From Falsiroseomonas ponticola (GTDB taxonomy: Bacteria; Pseudomonadota; Alphaproteobacteria; Acetobacterales; Acetobacteraceae): a DNA stretch of 64,000 bases. The notes under the pieces were generated by a model. The model did no database searches. It saw only the letters and a list, made by a program, of their open reading frames with translations, and was not told the origin of the DNA. Shown here in pieces: positions 1 to 9,095 of this stretch; within the stretch, counting starts at the first letter, position 1; each line of letters opens with the position of its first letter. The translations under genes and the position numbers were made by a program. Location of the stretch: assembly GCF_016805305.1 (NCBI RefSeq), contig NZ_JAERQN010000005.1, positions 186,001 to 250,000 of the forward strand, written 5' to 3'.

Positions 1-31
1 GCAGCGCCTGTCCGAATGGGACCCGTATTGA
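1..31 (+). CDS. 3' end of an unidentified gene (partial)
   Basis: Only the last nine codons are inside the window. Read from base 2 they give QRLSEWDPY and then TGA. The fragment is too short to assign to a family. It converges with lexA, and a hairpin separates the two genes. The other two forward frames are also short here, so the frame choice rests on the stop codon lying just before the terminator-like hairpin. Confidence 0.4.
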   Translation, partial: QRLSEWDPY

Positions 32-41
32 GGGGCTGAAG

Positions 42-63
42 GGCCCGGCCAGGCGGCCGGGCC
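42..63. terminator. Hairpin between converging genes
   Basis: GGCCCGGCC and GGCCGGGCC form a perfect 9-bp stem around the loop AGGC. It lies 11 nt after one stop codon and 8 nt beyond the lexA stop on the other strand, so it could end transcription from both sides. There is no clear T run, as is common in high-GC genomes. Confidence 0.6.
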
Positions 64-71
64 TTCGCTGT

Positions 72-809
72 TCAGTACTTCCGCAGCAGGCCGATCAGGC
101 GGCCCTGAACCCGGACCCGGTCGGGTCCGAAGATCCGCGTCTCATAGGCGCGGTTGGCCGGTTCCAGGGCGACGGAATTGCCCCGGCGGCGCAGGCGCTT
201 CAGCGTCACCTCCGCCTCATCCACCAGGGCCACCACGATGGACCCGTTCTCCGCCGTGTCGCCGCGGCGGATGATGACGGTGTCGCCGTCCAGGATGCCG
301 GCCTCCATCATCGAATCACCGGCGACTTCCAGCGCATAGTGCTCGCCGCCCGCCAGCAGGGCGGCCGGGACCTCCACCATCGCGGTGGTGTCGCGCAGCG
401 CCTCGATCGGCATGCCGGCGGCGATGCGGCCATAGAGGGGAAGCTGCACCGCGGCGCTGTCATTCGCCGTCTTCTGCACGCCGGCCAGGCCGGGGGCGAA
501 ATTGCCGCGGATGACATTGGGCGTGAAGGCGGGCGCGGCGGGCGCCGCCGCCGGCGTGGCGACGGGCGCGGGATCGGCCCTGCGGGGGGAGACATTCTCC
601 GGCAGCCGCAGCACTTCCAGCGCGCGGGCGCGATGCGCGCGGCGCTTCAGGAAGCCCCGTTCCTCCAGCGCCGTGATCAGGCGGTGGATCCCCGATTTCG
701 ACTTGAGGCGCAGCGCCTCCTTCATCTCCTCGAAGGACGGGGAGAAGCCGGTGGCGCGCAGGTGCCGGTCGATGAACATCAGCAATTCGTGCTGCTTGCG
801 CGTGAGCAT
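72..809 (-). CDS. lexA: LexA, SOS-response repressor and self-cleaving protease
   Basis: LexA represses DNA-damage genes until RecA filaments trigger its self-cleavage. The 245 residues begin [10 protein letters not shown], the usual start of the winged-helix domain. A long Ala/Pro linker (about 70-115) follows, then the S24 peptidase domain with an Ala131-Gly132 cleavage site, catalytic Ser166 in GDSMMEAG and Lys204 in VTLKRL. The frame stays open 22 codons further upstream, but codon 809 matches the family N-terminus and has GGAG about 6-10 nt upstream, so it was chosen. The gene lies downstream of moeA on the same strand and has its own promoter with an SOS box, so it is probably autoregulated. 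Confidence 0.96.
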   Translation of the reverse strand: MLTRKQHELLMFIDRHLRATGFSPSFEEMKEALRLKSKSGIHRLITALEERGFLKRRAHRARALEVLRLPENVSPRRADPAPVATPAAAPAAPAFTPNVIRGNFAPGLAGVQKTANDSAAVQLPLYGRIAAGMPIEALRDTTAMVEVPAALLAGGEHYALEVAGDSMMEAGILDGDTVIIRRGDTAENGSIVVALVDEAEVTLKRLRRRGNSVALEPANRAYETRIFGPDRVRVQGRLIGLLRKY

Positions 810-894
810 GGGTTTCTCCACTGCCGGTTCCCCGCGGTGCGGTCCGCGGGGTGGGGGCGCCTTCGCCCCGAACAAACAAGCAACCGACGTGGAT

Positions 895-909
895 GTTCTA
901 TGTAGGTTC
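895..909 (-). promoter_or_regulatory. SOS box (LexA operator) of lexA
   Basis: On the plus strand the bases read GTTCTATGTAGGTTC, a perfect GTTC-N7-GTTC direct repeat, the LexA site known in alphaproteobacteria. It sits 86 nt upstream of the lexA start and overlaps the probable -10 region. A poorer copy (GAAC-N7-CAAC) lies at 870-884. Confidence 0.85.
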
Positions 910-924
910 CTGCGATGCCGTCAA
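895..924 (-). promoter_or_regulatory. Probable lexA promoter
   Basis: Reading the minus strand, TTGACG (924-919) is followed after 18 nt by TAGAAC (900-895), a fair sigma-70 pair. The -10 element lies inside the SOS box, so LexA binding would block polymerase directly. Confidence 0.5.
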
Positions 925-938
925 ATGTTTTCCACAGA

Positions 939-955
939 CCCAGGAAAAACCTGGG
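939..955. terminator. Hairpin between moeA and lexA
   Basis: CCCAGG-AAAAA-CCTGGG is a perfect 6-bp inverted repeat 47 nt beyond the moeA stop. It may end the trp-moa transcript before the lexA promoter. No T tract follows on the minus strand, so this is a weak call. Confidence 0.35.
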
Positions 956-1001
956 CTGAATCGAGATTCTTGAGCGCGCATCTGCCCAGGAATCGGGCGA
1001 A

Positions 1002-2207
1002 TCAGAGGCCGAGGCGGTCCAGCGGAATCGCCTCCACCGCCGCGCCCTCGGGCAGGGCGGGGGCGTGGGGGGCGCGCAGGATCAGCGCTTCCGCCCGCGC
1101 CAGGGTCTTCAGCATGGAGCTGTCCTGCTGCGGGAAGGGGGTGGCCACGACGCGGCCATCCCGGTCCCGGGACAGGGTGGCGCGGAGGTGGTCGAAGCGC
1201 CTGTCGTTCTCCGGCAGCGGCGCCCCGGCATGGACCTGGATGGTGGGCGGGGGTGCCGCCGGTTCGCCGGACAGCACGGAAAGCGCCGGCATCAGGAACT
1301 GCACGGCACAGACCATGGCGGAGACCGGGTTGCCCGGCAGGCCCAGCACGGGGGTGGTGCCGAGCCGCCCCCAGATCAGCGGCTTGCCCGGCCGCATGGC
1401 GATCTTCCAGAAATCCAGCGCGAAGCCGTCCTGCCCCAGCGCGGTCTGGATCAGGTCATGGTCGCCGACGCTGGCGCCGCCGGTCGTCACCAGCAGGTCG
1501 CAGGCCCGGGCCGCGGCCGCGGTGGCGGCGATGGCTTCCCGGTCATCGGGGGCGATGGGCAGCACGAGGGGATCGCCGCCGCCGGCGCGGACCATGGCAG
1601 CGATGGCGTGGGCGTTGCTGCTGACGATGCCGCCGGGGGGGATGGGGTCGCCGGGGAGCGCGATCTCGTCGCCTGTCGCCAGGATGCCGATGCGGGGACG
1701 CCGATGGACCATCAGCCAGGGGTGGTTGGCGGCGGCGGCCAGGCCGACATCGCGGGCGGTGAGGCGCCGGCCGGGGGCGAGCAGCGCCTCGCCCTCCGTG
1801 AAGTCGAGGCCGCGGCGGCGCACCCAGCGGCCGGCGCGCACGGCCTCCCGCACCTCCACCACGCCATCCGCCGCGACGGCGTCCTCCTGCAGCAGGATCC
1901 CATCCGCGCCTTCCGGGATGAAGGCACCGGTGAAGATGCGGACGGCCTGGCCGGGGCCGACGCGGCCGGCATAGGGGTGGCCGGCGGGGGCCGACCCCAC
2001 CACGGCCAACTTCGCGCCCAGCACCGCATCGGCGGCGCGCACGGCATAGCCATCCATGGCGGAGACATCGGCGGGCGGCTGCGTCAGGCGCGCGATGACG
2101 GGGCGGGCGAGGATGCGGGACCAGCCCTCCGGCAGGGCCATGGCCTCCGCCGGGGTCGGGGCCAGGCCGGCCAGGATGCGGGCCCGCGCTTCCTCGACCG
2201 AGAGCAT
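1002..2207 (-). CDS. moeA: MoeA, molybdopterin molybdenumtransferase
   Basis: MoeA inserts molybdate into adenylylated molybdopterin, the last common step of molybdenum-cofactor synthesis in the cytoplasm. The 401 residues have the usual family length. An early VSAMDGYAV stretch is the MoeA signature, the central VTTGGASVGDHD is the MPT-binding motif, and GLPGNPVSA follows. The start ATG overlaps the moaC stop as TGATG, which points to translational coupling. A user of the cofactor, a sulfite-oxidase-like protein, lies near the other end of the window. Confidence 0.96.
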   Translation of the reverse strand: MLSVEEARARILAGLAPTPAEAMALPEGWSRILARPVIARLTQPPADVSAMDGYAVRAADAVLGAKLAVVGSAPAGHPYAGRVGPGQAVRIFTGAFIPEGADGILLQEDAVAADGVVEVREAVRAGRWVRRRGLDFTEGEALLAPGRRLTARDVGLAAAANHPWLMVHRRPRIGILATGDEIALPGDPIPPGGIVSSNAHAIAAMVRAGGGDPLVLPIAPDDREAIAATAAAARACDLLVTTGGASVGDHDLIQTALGQDGFALDFWKIAMRPGKPLIWGRLGTTPVLGLPGNPVSAMVCAVQFLMPALSVLSGEPAAPPPTIQVHAGAPLPENDRRFDHLRATLSRDRDGRVVATPFPQQDSSMLKTLARAEALILRAPHAPALPEGAAVEAIPLDRLGL

Positions 2208-2680
2208 CAGGGGGCCTCGTAGGTGCCGGACTTGCCGCCTGACTTGTGGACCAGGCGCACATCCTCGATCCGCATCGCGCGGTCGGCGGCCTTGACCATG
2301 TCATAGACCGTGAGCGCGGCGACGGTGACGGCGGTCAGCGCCTCCATCTCCACCCCGGTCTGGCCGGTGAGCTTCACCGTCGCCTCGATCTCCACCGCAT
2401 CGGGGGCCACCGGCACCAGGTCCACCGTGACCTTGGAGATCAGCAGGGGGTGGCAGAGGGGGATCAGGTCGCTCGTCTTCTTCGCGGCCATGATGCCGGC
2501 GATGCGGGCCACGCCCAGCACATCGCCCTTGCCGACCTGGCCGGCCTGGATCAGGGCCAGCGTTGCCGGCTGCATGACCACGCGGCCGCGGGCGGTGGCG
2601 GTGCGGCTCGTTTCCGCCTTGGCGGAGACGTCCACCATGGCGGCGCGGCCGGCCTCGTCGAAATGGGTGAGCTTGGTCAT
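2207..2680 (-). CDS. moaC: MoaC, cyclic pyranopterin monophosphate synthase
   Basis: MoaC works with MoaA to turn GTP into cyclic pyranopterin monophosphate, the first molybdopterin precursor. The 157-residue length is typical. Characteristic stretches are [16 protein letters not shown] at the N-terminus, [13 protein letters not shown], and [17 protein letters not shown](V)K with catalytic lysines. It starts 2 nt before the trpC stop codon ends and overlaps moeA by one base. The pairing of moaC and moeA directly behind trpC is common in alphaproteobacteria. Confidence 0.96.
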   Translation of the reverse strand: MTKLTHFDEAGRAAMVDVSAKAETSRTATARGRVVMQPATLALIQAGQVGKGDVLGVARIAGIMAAKKTSDLIPLCHPLLISKVTVDLVPVAPDAVEIEATVKLTGQTGVEMEALTAVTVAALTVYDMVKAADRAMRIEDVRLVHKSGGKSGTYEAP

Positions 2681-2681
2681 C

Positions 2682-3500
2682 TCAGTCGAGGGCGGTGATC
2701 AGTTCCCGGGCCGCCGCCTCCACATCCGGCTGGCGCAGCAGGTGCTCGCCGACCAGCAGGCAGCGGGCGCCGGCGCGGCACAGGCGGCGGACATCGTCGG
2801 GGGTGCGGATGCCGCTTTCGCCGACCGGGATGCGATCCGCGGGGATCAGCGGGATCAACTCATCCGACGTCCCAAGATCGGTCACCAAGGTCTTGAGATC
2901 GCGGTTGTTCACGCCGATCAGCCGCGTCTCCAGCCCCAGCGCCCGGTCCAGTTCCCGGCGGTCATGCACCTCCGCCAGCACGGCCATGTCGAGGGAGCGG
3001 GCGACATCCTCCAGCTCCTGCGCCTGGTCGTCGGAGAGCGCGGCCAGGATCAGCAGGATGGCATCGGCGCCCATCGCCCGGGCCTCGAAGACCTGCCAGG
3101 GATGCACCATGAAGTCCTTGCGCAGCACGGGCAGGGAGCAGGCGGCGCGGGCCTGGACCATGTGGCCGAGGTCGCCCTGGAACCAGGGGCCGTCCGTCAG
3201 GACGGAGAGGCAGGCGGCGCCCGCCCGTTCATAGGCCTGGGCGATGGTCGCGGGCTCGAAGGGGTCGCGGATCAGGCCGCCGGAGGGGGAGGCGCGCTTG
3301 ATCTCCGCGATCAGGCCGACGCGGCCTTCGCCGACCGCGTCGCAGAGCGCGCGGGTGAAGTCCCGCGGCGCATCGGCGCTCGCGGCGCGCTTCTCCATCT
3401 CATGCAGGCTGACGGCGGCCGAACGCTCCCGCACCTCCTCGTATTTGTCGGCGAGGATGCGGGCCAGGGTGTCGGACATGGCGGGGGTAGTCGCGTTCAT
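2682..3500 (-). CDS. trpC: TrpC, indole-3-glycerol phosphate synthase
   Basis: TrpC closes the indole ring in tryptophan synthesis, turning CdRP into indole-3-glycerol phosphate. The 272-residue TIM barrel carries [11 protein letters not shown] (catalytic Lys), [17 protein letters not shown] and a phosphate-binding SGI motif near the C-terminus, all typical. The start at 3500 keeps the usual spacing behind trpD (8 nt). A second in-frame ATG at 3479 is possible, and neither has a strong ribosome binding site. It is part of the trpG-trpD-trpC-moaC-moeA series. Confidence 0.95.
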   Translation of the reverse strand: MNATTPAMSDTLARILADKYEEVRERSAAVSLHEMEKRAASADAPRDFTRALCDAVGEGRVGLIAEIKRASPSGGLIRDPFEPATIAQAYERAGAACLSVLTDGPWFQGDLGHMVQARAACSLPVLRKDFMVHPWQVFEARAMGADAILLILAALSDDQAQELEDVARSLDMAVLAEVHDRRELDRALGLETRLIGVNNRDLKTLVTDLGTSDELIPLIPADRIPVGESGIRTPDDVRRLCRAGARCLLVGEHLLRQPDVEAAARELITALD

Positions 3501-3508
3501 GGGGGGAC

Positions 3509-4537
3509 TCAGGCGGTCGGTTCAGGGGGGGCAGGCGGCGCCGCGGCGGCGCGGAGGCGGTTGAGCACACCAAGCGCCGCGCCGCCATCGATGGAACGGG
3601 CCGCGAGGGGCACGGCATCGCGCAGCGTGGGCGCGACCCCCGCCACGACCAGGCCGGCGGCCGCGTTCAGCAGCACGACGTCGCGGTAGGGGCCGGGGGC
3701 GCCTTCCAGCAACGCCAGCAGGGCGGCCGCGTTCTCCGCCGGGTCGCCGCCGCGGAGCGATTCCGCCGGGGCGCGGGGCAGGCCGGCATCCTCGGGCGAA
3801 ACCTCGAATTCCCGGATCAGCCCGTCCTTCAGCTCCACCACCTGGGAGGGGCCGGCGAGCGTCAGTTCATCGAGGCCCATGCCATGCACCAGCCAGGCGC
3901 GTTCGGTGCCGAGGCGGGCCAGCGTCTCCGCCATCGGGCGCAGCCATTCGGGGGCGAAGGCGCCGGTCATCTGCCGCTTCACCCGGGCGGGATTCGCGAG
4001 CGGGCCCAGCAGGTTGAAGATGGTGCGGGTGCCGAGTTCCACGCGCGGGCCGGCGGCGTGGCGCAGTGCCGAGTGGTGGCGGGGCGCCATCAGGAAGACC
4101 ATGCCGGCTTCCGCCAGCACGGCCGGCAGGCGATCCAGCGGCGTTTCCATCACGGGGATGCCAAGCGCCGAGAGCGCATCCGCCGCGCCGGAGCGGGAGG
4201 AGAGCGCGCGGTTGCCGTGCTTGGCCACCTTCACCCCCGCGCCGGCCACGACCAGGGCGGCGGCGGTGGAGATGTTCAGCGTGCCGGCGGCGTCGCCACC
4301 CGTGCCGACGATGTCGATGGCATCCGGCGGCGCTTCAACCGCGATCATGCGGGCGCGCATGGCCCGCACGGCGCCGGTCATCTCCGCCACCGTCTCGCCC
4401 CGCACGCGCATGGCCATGAGCAGGCCGGCGATCTGGGCGGGGGTCGCTTCGCCGGCCATGATCATGCCGAAGGCGGCCTCGGCCTCGCTTTCCGCGAGCC
4501 GCTCGCCCTGCGCGAGGCGCGCCAGGATTTTCTTCAT
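3509..4537 (-). CDS. trpD: TrpD, anthranilate phosphoribosyltransferase
   Basis: TrpD joins anthranilate to PRPP in the second step of tryptophan synthesis. The 342 residues contain the glycine-rich PRPP loop [30 protein letters not shown] and the [10 protein letters not shown] motif, all diagnostic for the family. The start codon overlaps the trpG stop by four bases (ATGA), so the two are likely translationally coupled. The order trpG-trpD-trpC matches the usual alphaproteobacterial operon. Confidence 0.96.
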   Translation of the reverse strand: MKKILARLAQGERLAESEAEAAFGMIMAGEATPAQIAGLLMAMRVRGETVAEMTGAVRAMRARMIAVEAPPDAIDIVGTGGDAAGTLNISTAAALVVAGAGVKVAKHGNRALSSRSGAADALSALGIPVMETPLDRLPAVLAEAGMVFLMAPRHHSALRHAAGPRVELGTRTIFNLLGPLANPARVKRQMTGAFAPEWLRPMAETLARLGTERAWLVHGMGLDELTLAGPSQVVELKDGLIREFEVSPEDAGLPRAPAESLRGGDPAENAAALLALLEGAPGPYRDVVLLNAAAGLVVAGVAPTLRDAVPLAARSIDGGAALGVLNRLRAAAAPPAPPEPTA

Positions 4538-5124
4538 GCGGGGACGAAGGCGTTGCGTTGCGCAGCCAGCGCCAGGAAGTTGCGCAGCATGTCGTGGCCG
4601 TGCTCGGAGGCGATGCTCTCGGGGTGGAACTGGACGCCCCAGATCGGCAGGTCGCGGTGCGCCAGGCCCATGACCAGGCCGTCCGCGGTCCGGGCCGTGG
4701 GGATCAGCGTCTCCGGCAGGTCCTCCACCACCAGGGAATGGTAGCGGGTGGCGCGGAAGGGGGAGGGAAGGCCGGCGAAGATGTCCGTGCCGCCGTGGTT
4801 CACGTCCCAGACCTTGCCATGCACGGGCGCGGGCGCCCGCACGACCTTGCCGCCGAAGGCCTGGCCGATGGCCTGGTGGCCGAGGCAGACGCCGAGCAAG
4901 GGCAGGCGTTCCTCCGCCGCGGCGGCGATGACATCGAGGCAGATGCCCGCCTCATTCGGCGTGCAGGGGCCGGGGGAGAGGACGATGGCGTCCGGCTTCA
5001 GGGCCAGGGCTTCGTCGGCCGACAGGGAATCATTGCGCCGAACCTCCACCACCGCTCCAAGGTCGCCCAGGAAGTGGTAGAGATTCCACGTAAAGCTGTC
5101 GTAATTGTCGATCAGCAGGATCAT
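4534..5124 (-). CDS. trpG: TrpG, anthranilate synthase glutaminase subunit
   Basis: TrpG hydrolyses glutamine and passes ammonia to TrpE for anthranilate formation. The 196 residues start [14 protein letters not shown], the family hallmark, and carry the class I amidotransferase triad: Cys in [10 protein letters not shown], then His and Glu in [13 protein letters not shown]. Its partner trpE lies 14.4 kb away at 19564-21069, on the same strand but separated by unrelated genes, although the two are normally adjacent in relatives. Confidence 0.96.
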   Translation of the reverse strand: MILLIDNYDSFTWNLYHFLGDLGAVVEVRRNDSLSADEALALKPDAIVLSPGPCTPNEAGICLDVIAAAAEERLPLLGVCLGHQAIGQAFGGKVVRAPAPVHGKVWDVNHGGTDIFAGLPSPFRATRYHSLVVEDLPETLIPTARTADGLVMGLAHRDLPIWGVQFHPESIASEHGHDMLRNFLALAAQRNAFVPA

Positions 5125-5188
5125 GCGGTGCGATGGTCGCCCCGCGCCCGCGGTTAATCAAGTGTGGCGGAAGCGGGGCGGGGCTGCG

Positions 5189-6769
5189 TCAGCGTGGCCC
5201 CATCGGGTAGCGGGCGGCGGCCAGGCGGACCAGCGCCACGAATTCCGCGCGGCGGCCGTCCTCGTCCACGCCGCGCGCCGCATTGGCCAGGGCGGCGGCC
5301 TGGGCGAAGCCCCAGTCGCCGGTATGGGGGGACCGCCGGAGCAACTGGGCGAAGCCGGCGACGGCGGCGGCGAAGCGGGCATCCTCCGGCGCGGCCTCCA
5401 GCGTTCCATGCGCATCGCGGGGCGTGATGGCGCGGGCCAGTTCCTGGCTGGCGCGCCCCCCGGGGCGCTTATAGGCGATGCGGAGGAAGGCGATCTCCGC
5501 ATTCGCGGCCGGGCGGCGCGCGGGGGCGGCGTAGCGCAGCGGTTCCACCGGCGCGCGGGCGGCGCCGACGGGCACGATCTCATAGATCGCGGTCACGCTG
5601 CGGCCGGAGCCGAGCTCCCCGGCATCCACCTGGTCGTCGCGGAAATCCTGCTGGCGCAGTTGCCGGGTCTCGTAGCCGATCAGGCGGTAATGGCTGACCA
5701 CGGCGGGGTTGAATTCCACCTGCGCCTTCACGTCATCGGCGGCGGGGACAATGTTGGCGGCGAAATCTTCCACCAGGCCGCGGCGGAGGTCCTGCAGGTT
5801 GCCGGCATAGATGGCGGTGCCGTTGCCGGCGCGGGCCAGCGCCTGCAGCGTGCGGTCATTGTAGTTGTCGAGCCCGACGCCGATGGTCGTGAGGTAGATG
5901 CCCCGTTCGCGTTCGCGGGTGATGAAGTCCTTCATCTCCGCGGGCGTGCGGATGCCGATGTTGAAGTCGCCATCGGTGGCCAGCACCACGCGGTTGATGG
6001 CACCGCGATCGAGGTTCTTGGCGGCCAGGCTGTAGGCGGTGGCGAGCGCCGCGCCGCCCGCCGTGCCGCCGGCGGCGCGCAGCCCGTTGATGGCGGCCTC
6101 CAGCGCCGCGCGGTCATCGCCCCGGACATTGTCGAGCACCACCTGCACGCCGGTCGCATAGGTGACGAGGGAGATGCGGTCCTCCGCCCGCAATTCCGGC
6201 AGCAGCATCGCGAAGCCGCGTTGCAGCAGCGGCAGGCGGTCCTCCGGCGCCATGGAGCCCGAGACATCGACCAGCACCACCAGGTTCAGCCGGGGGCGGG
6301 CCTGGGCGGCCGGCGGCTGCCAGGCGCGCAGCCCGATATGGACCAGGCGGCGATCGGCATTCCAGGGGGAGGGGTGGACGGAGACGAAGGTGGCGATCGG
6401 CTCGGCCGCGGAGGCGGGGCGGGGATAGGCGTAGGTGAAGGCGTTCAGGAATTCCTCGGGCCGGACCATGGCGGGCTGGGGCATGGAGCCCGCTTCGATC
6501 AGCCGCCGCGCGAGGGTGTAGGAGGCGGTGTCGCCACCGACCGAGAAGGTGGAGACCGGCGCTTCCGCCGCGCTCTGCCAGGGTTGGTCGGGGAGGTTGG
6601 CGAAGCGGTGAGCATCCGGCGGTGCGGCGGGGGCGGGGGGTGCGGCGCCGACAGCCGGAGCGGCGGCCACCGGCGCCAGCGGCGTGCCGGCCGGCATGGG
6701 CGAATAGGAGCAGGCCGTTGCGACCAGCAGCAGCAGCGCAGCAGCAAGGCGGGGGAGGCGAGGTGGCAT
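5189..6769 (-). CDS. VWA-domain lipoprotein (YfbK-like)
   Basis: The 526-residue protein has a lipoprotein signal at its N-terminus (hydrophobic AAALLLLVATAC, acylated Cys20) and is probably membrane-anchored on the periplasmic side. A short conserved N-terminal module around FSVGGDTASYTLARR precedes a von Willebrand A domain from about residue 155. That domain has a complete MIDAS motif, VDVSGSM, and a later ATDGDFN. This order matches the E. coli YfbK family, whose function is unknown. The frame is open to 6808, but the ATG at 6769 has GGAGA about 8 nt upstream and places the signal peptide at the N-terminus. It stands 64 nt upstream of trpG, on the same strand. Confidence 0.85.
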   Translation of the reverse strand: MPPRLPRLAAALLLLVATACSYSPMPAGTPLAPVAAAPAVGAAPPAPAAPPDAHRFANLPDQPWQSAAEAPVSTFSVGGDTASYTLARRLIEAGSMPQPAMVRPEEFLNAFTYAYPRPASAAEPIATFVSVHPSPWNADRRLVHIGLRAWQPPAAQARPRLNLVVLVDVSGSMAPEDRLPLLQRGFAMLLPELRAEDRISLVTYATGVQVVLDNVRGDDRAALEAAINGLRAAGGTAGGAALATAYSLAAKNLDRGAINRVVLATDGDFNIGIRTPAEMKDFITRERERGIYLTTIGVGLDNYNDRTLQALARAGNGTAIYAGNLQDLRRGLVEDFAANIVPAADDVKAQVEFNPAVVSHYRLIGYETRQLRQQDFRDDQVDAGELGSGRSVTAIYEIVPVGAARAPVEPLRYAAPARRPAANAEIAFLRIAYKRPGGRASQELARAITPRDAHGTLEAAPEDARFAAAVAGFAQLLRRSPHTGDWGFAQAAALANAARGVDEDGRRAEFVALVRLAAARYPMGPR

Positions 6770-6859
6770 GGCGGCGTCTCCGATGACGGCGCCATTGCGA
6801 TATCGCATCGTGGCCGAGTCGTGGCAGGCCGGCGGCGCAGCCGGGGCGCCGCCTTCCCG

Positions 6860-7330
6860 TCAGCGCCGCTGCCGGATGGCCAGCGCCACGGTCAGCGCCC
6901 CCGCGGCGATGACCAGCGCATCCTCGATCACCCCGCTGCGGGTCTGGCCGATGCGGGCCATGGCGCGCTTGCGGCCATCGAGCGTCAGATAGGCCAGCGG
7001 GATGGCGGCGGCGACGGCGATGGCGGCGCCGTCACGCTCCCGCCCCCTGGGCGCAAGCGCCGCACCGGCGATGCCGGCACTCGCCACGCGCGCCACCAGT
7101 CCGGGGGCGACGGTGCGGTCGGGGGCAGATTTCAGCTTGTCGCCCAGGAATTCGCCCACCGCCATGACCAGCGCGCCGACCTTGAACAGCGTATGGTCCA
7201 GCAGGAAGAGCCGCCCCGGCATCCGGCTGCCCGCCAACCGAGCGGTGGCGATGGTGGCCATGGGGGTCATGGAGCGCGCACTCGCAACGGCACCGATCAG
7301 CGCGGAGGGAAGCAGGTTGGGGAGGGTCAT
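6860..7330 (-). CDS. DUF4126 family membrane protein
   Basis: The protein has 156 residues and several hydrophobic segments. The ASARSMTPMA stretch near the N-terminus and GEFLGDKLKSAPDRT in the middle are the features I associate with DUF4126 proteins. A last hydrophobic helix (ALVIAAGALTVALAI) ends the chain. The function of the family is not known to me. The gene lies 90 nt upstream of the VWA lipoprotein on the same strand and diverges from the GntR regulator, with a gap of less than 70 nt. Confidence 0.75.
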   Translation of the reverse strand: MTLPNLLPSALIGAVASARSMTPMATIATARLAGSRMPGRLFLLDHTLFKVGALVMAVGEFLGDKLKSAPDRTVAPGLVARVASAGIAGAALAPRGRERDGAAIAVAAAIPLAYLTLDGRKRAMARIGQTRSGVIEDALVIAAGALTVALAIRQRR

Positions 7331-7390
7331 GCGCGATCAACACGATCGGGTATCGCGTGGTTCCAACCGCATGGATTGACGCCCCGCTGC

Positions 7391-7408
7391 CATCTGCCAT
7401 GGTAGATG
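7391..7408. promoter_or_regulatory. Palindrome on the gntR-type start codon, candidate operator
   Basis: CATCTGCCATGGTAGATG matches its reverse complement at 16 of 18 positions and is centred on the proposed ATG. FCD-type GntR regulators usually bind short palindromes and often regulate themselves, so this is a candidate operator. It also lies in the gap facing the divergent DUF4126 gene. Confidence 0.4.
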
Positions 7409-8088
7409 CATTCACACGGGAAACGTCCGCCCTGTCTGTCCTTCGCCCCTTCACCGAGACCGACCTGCAGTCGCTGGCCGCGCGCGCCTATGCGCGGATC
7501 CGGGAGGCGATCGTGGCCGGCAGCCTGGCGCCCGGCCAGCGCATCTCCGAACGCGGCCTGGCCGCGGCGCTCGACATCTCCGCCCAGCCGGTGCGGGAGG
7601 CGCTGCGGCGGCTCGAGGTGGAGGGGATGGTGGAGACGCGGCCCCGCAGCGGGACCTATGTGGCGGATCTCGGCCGGGACCGGCTGTTCGAGATCGGGCT
7701 GATCCGCGCGACGCTGGAAGCGGTCTCCGCGCGGCTGGCCGCGGAACGCGCGACGGCGGCTGACCATGCCGCGATGCGGGCCAGGCTGGAGGCGATCGCC
7801 GGCGCGATGCGGAGCGAGGATGCGGCCGCGGTGACGCTGGCGAATGAGGCACTGCACGATGCGATCCACGCCGCCGCCGCCAGCCGCGACGTGACGCGGT
7901 TGCTGGAGGGGCTGCGCGCCTATGACCACCTGACGCGGGAGCGCATCCTCTCCACCGCGGAGGAACGCGCCACCGCGCTGGCCGAACACCAGGCCATCGT
8001 CGAGGCGATCATCGCGGGCGAGCCCCAGGCGGCGGAGGCCGCCATGAAGGCCCATGCGCTGAGATCACTATCCGTCGCGCTGCCCTGA
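7399..8088 (+). CDS. GntR-family regulator, FadR/FCD subfamily
   Basis: A winged-helix DNA-binding domain (about residues 20-85, with LAPGQRISERGLAAALDISAQPVREALRRLE) is followed by an alpha-helical FCD ligand domain with metal-binding-type His and Asp residues (for example EALHDAIHAAA). Such proteins usually sense organic or sugar acids and repress the adjacent operon. The chosen ATG gives 229 residues. A GTG at 7357 would add 14, and neither start has a clear ribosome binding site. The next genes, same strand, are two Bug receptors, a DapA-type lyase and an enolase-superfamily dehydratase, the probable regulon. Confidence 0.88.
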   Translation: MVDAFTRETSALSVLRPFTETDLQSLAARAYARIREAIVAGSLAPGQRISERGLAAALDISAQPVREALRRLEVEGMVETRPRSGTYVADLGRDRLFEIGLIRATLEAVSARLAAERATAADHAAMRARLEAIAGAMRSEDAAAVTLANEALHDAIHAAAASRDVTRLLEGLRAYDHLTRERILSTAEERATALAEHQAIVEAIIAGEPQAAEAAMKAHALRSLSVALP

Positions 8089-8125
8089 CGGGGCGGCGCC
8101 CATGCACCGAGGGAGGAAGGAACCA

Positions 8126-9088
8126 ATGAACCGTCGCCACCTGCTGGGGGCGCTTGCCGTCGCCCTGCCGCTGCCGGCCCTGGCGCAGCCGCGGCCCTGG
8201 CCGTCCCAGCCCATCCGCGTGATCATCCCCTTCGCCGCCGGCGTGACGGATACGCTCGGGCGCCTCGTCACCATCGAGATGGGCCGCCGTCTCGGCCAGA
8301 GCTTCGTGGCGGAGAACCGGCCGGGGGCGGGCGGGAACATCGGGGCCGAGGCCTGCGCGCGGGCGGCGCCGGATGGCAACACCATCTGCATGGGCACGAT
8401 CAGCAGCCACGCGATCAACCCCGCCATCATGGCGCGGATGCCCTATGACAACCTGCGCGACTTCGCGCCCATCACGCAGCTGTCGCACCAGCCCAATGCG
8501 CTGGTCATCAACAACGACGTGCCGGCGCGGAATCTGGCCGAGTTCATCGCGCTGGTGAAGGCGCGGCCGGGCTTCTACAGCTACGCGACCTCGGGCGTCG
8601 GCACCTCCACGCATCTCGCGGGCGAATCCTTCGCGCAGCTGGTGGGCGCGGAGGTGGTGCATGTGCCCTATCGCGGCAGCGGCGGCGTCATGACCTCTGT
8701 CATGTCCGGCGAGACGCCGATGTCCTTCGACAATCTTTCCTCGGTTCTGCAGCTGGCCCGGGAAGGGCGCATCCGGCTGATTGGCGTCGGAGCCAAGGAA
8801 CGGATCGCGGCGGCGCCCGATGTGCCCGCGATCGCGGAGGCGCTGCCGGGCTTCGAGAGCCTGTCCTGGCACGGGCTCTTCGCGCCGGCCAATACGCCGC
8901 CCGCCATCGTCGCGCGGCTGCATGCGGAAGCGGTGGCGGCGCTGCGGGAGCCGGCGCTGGCGGCGCGGCTGACGGAGCTGGGCTTCACGCTGGTGGGCAG
9001 CAGCCCGGATGAGTTCAGGGCCTTCATCGCGGCGGAGACGCGGCGCTGGGGCGATGTGGCGCGGCGCGCCAATCTCCGGGTGGAGTGA
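8126..9088 (+). CDS. Bug/TctC-type periplasmic solute receptor, first copy
   Basis: The 320-residue protein has a cleavable signal peptide (MNRRHLLGALAVALPLPALA) and then the Bug-family opening with PSQPIRVIIPFAAG and ENRPGAGGNIGAE. Bug proteins capture carboxylates for tripartite tricarboxylate transporters or act as sensors. The ATG at 8126 follows GGAGGAAGGA at a normal distance. No TctA or TctB membrane subunits occur in the window, so the receptor must share a distant transporter or serve for sensing. It lies 37 nt downstream of the GntR regulator and 7 nt before the lyase gene. Confidence 0.9.
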   Translation: MNRRHLLGALAVALPLPALAQPRPWPSQPIRVIIPFAAGVTDTLGRLVTIEMGRRLGQSFVAENRPGAGGNIGAEACARAAPDGNTICMGTISSHAINPAIMARMPYDNLRDFAPITQLSHQPNALVINNDVPARNLAEFIALVKARPGFYSYATSGVGTSTHLAGESFAQLVGAEVVHVPYRGSGGVMTSVMSGETPMSFDNLSSVLQLAREGRIRLIGVGAKERIAAAPDVPAIAEALPGFESLSWHGLFAPANTPPAIVARLHAEAVAALREPALAARLTELGFTLVGSSPDEFRAFIAAETRRWGDVARRANLRVE

Positions 9089-9095
9089 GGGACGG

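Noticed and set aside
7376..7402. TTGACG about 17 nt ahead of the GntR start as a promoter
   Set aside because: Its -10 would fall on the start codon and put transcription downstream of the only sensible ATG, so it was not listed.
5105..7405. 766-codon open frame on the plus strand
   Set aside because: It runs antisense through the VWA lipoprotein and the DUF4126 gene, both of which have clear motifs, and shows low-complexity composition.
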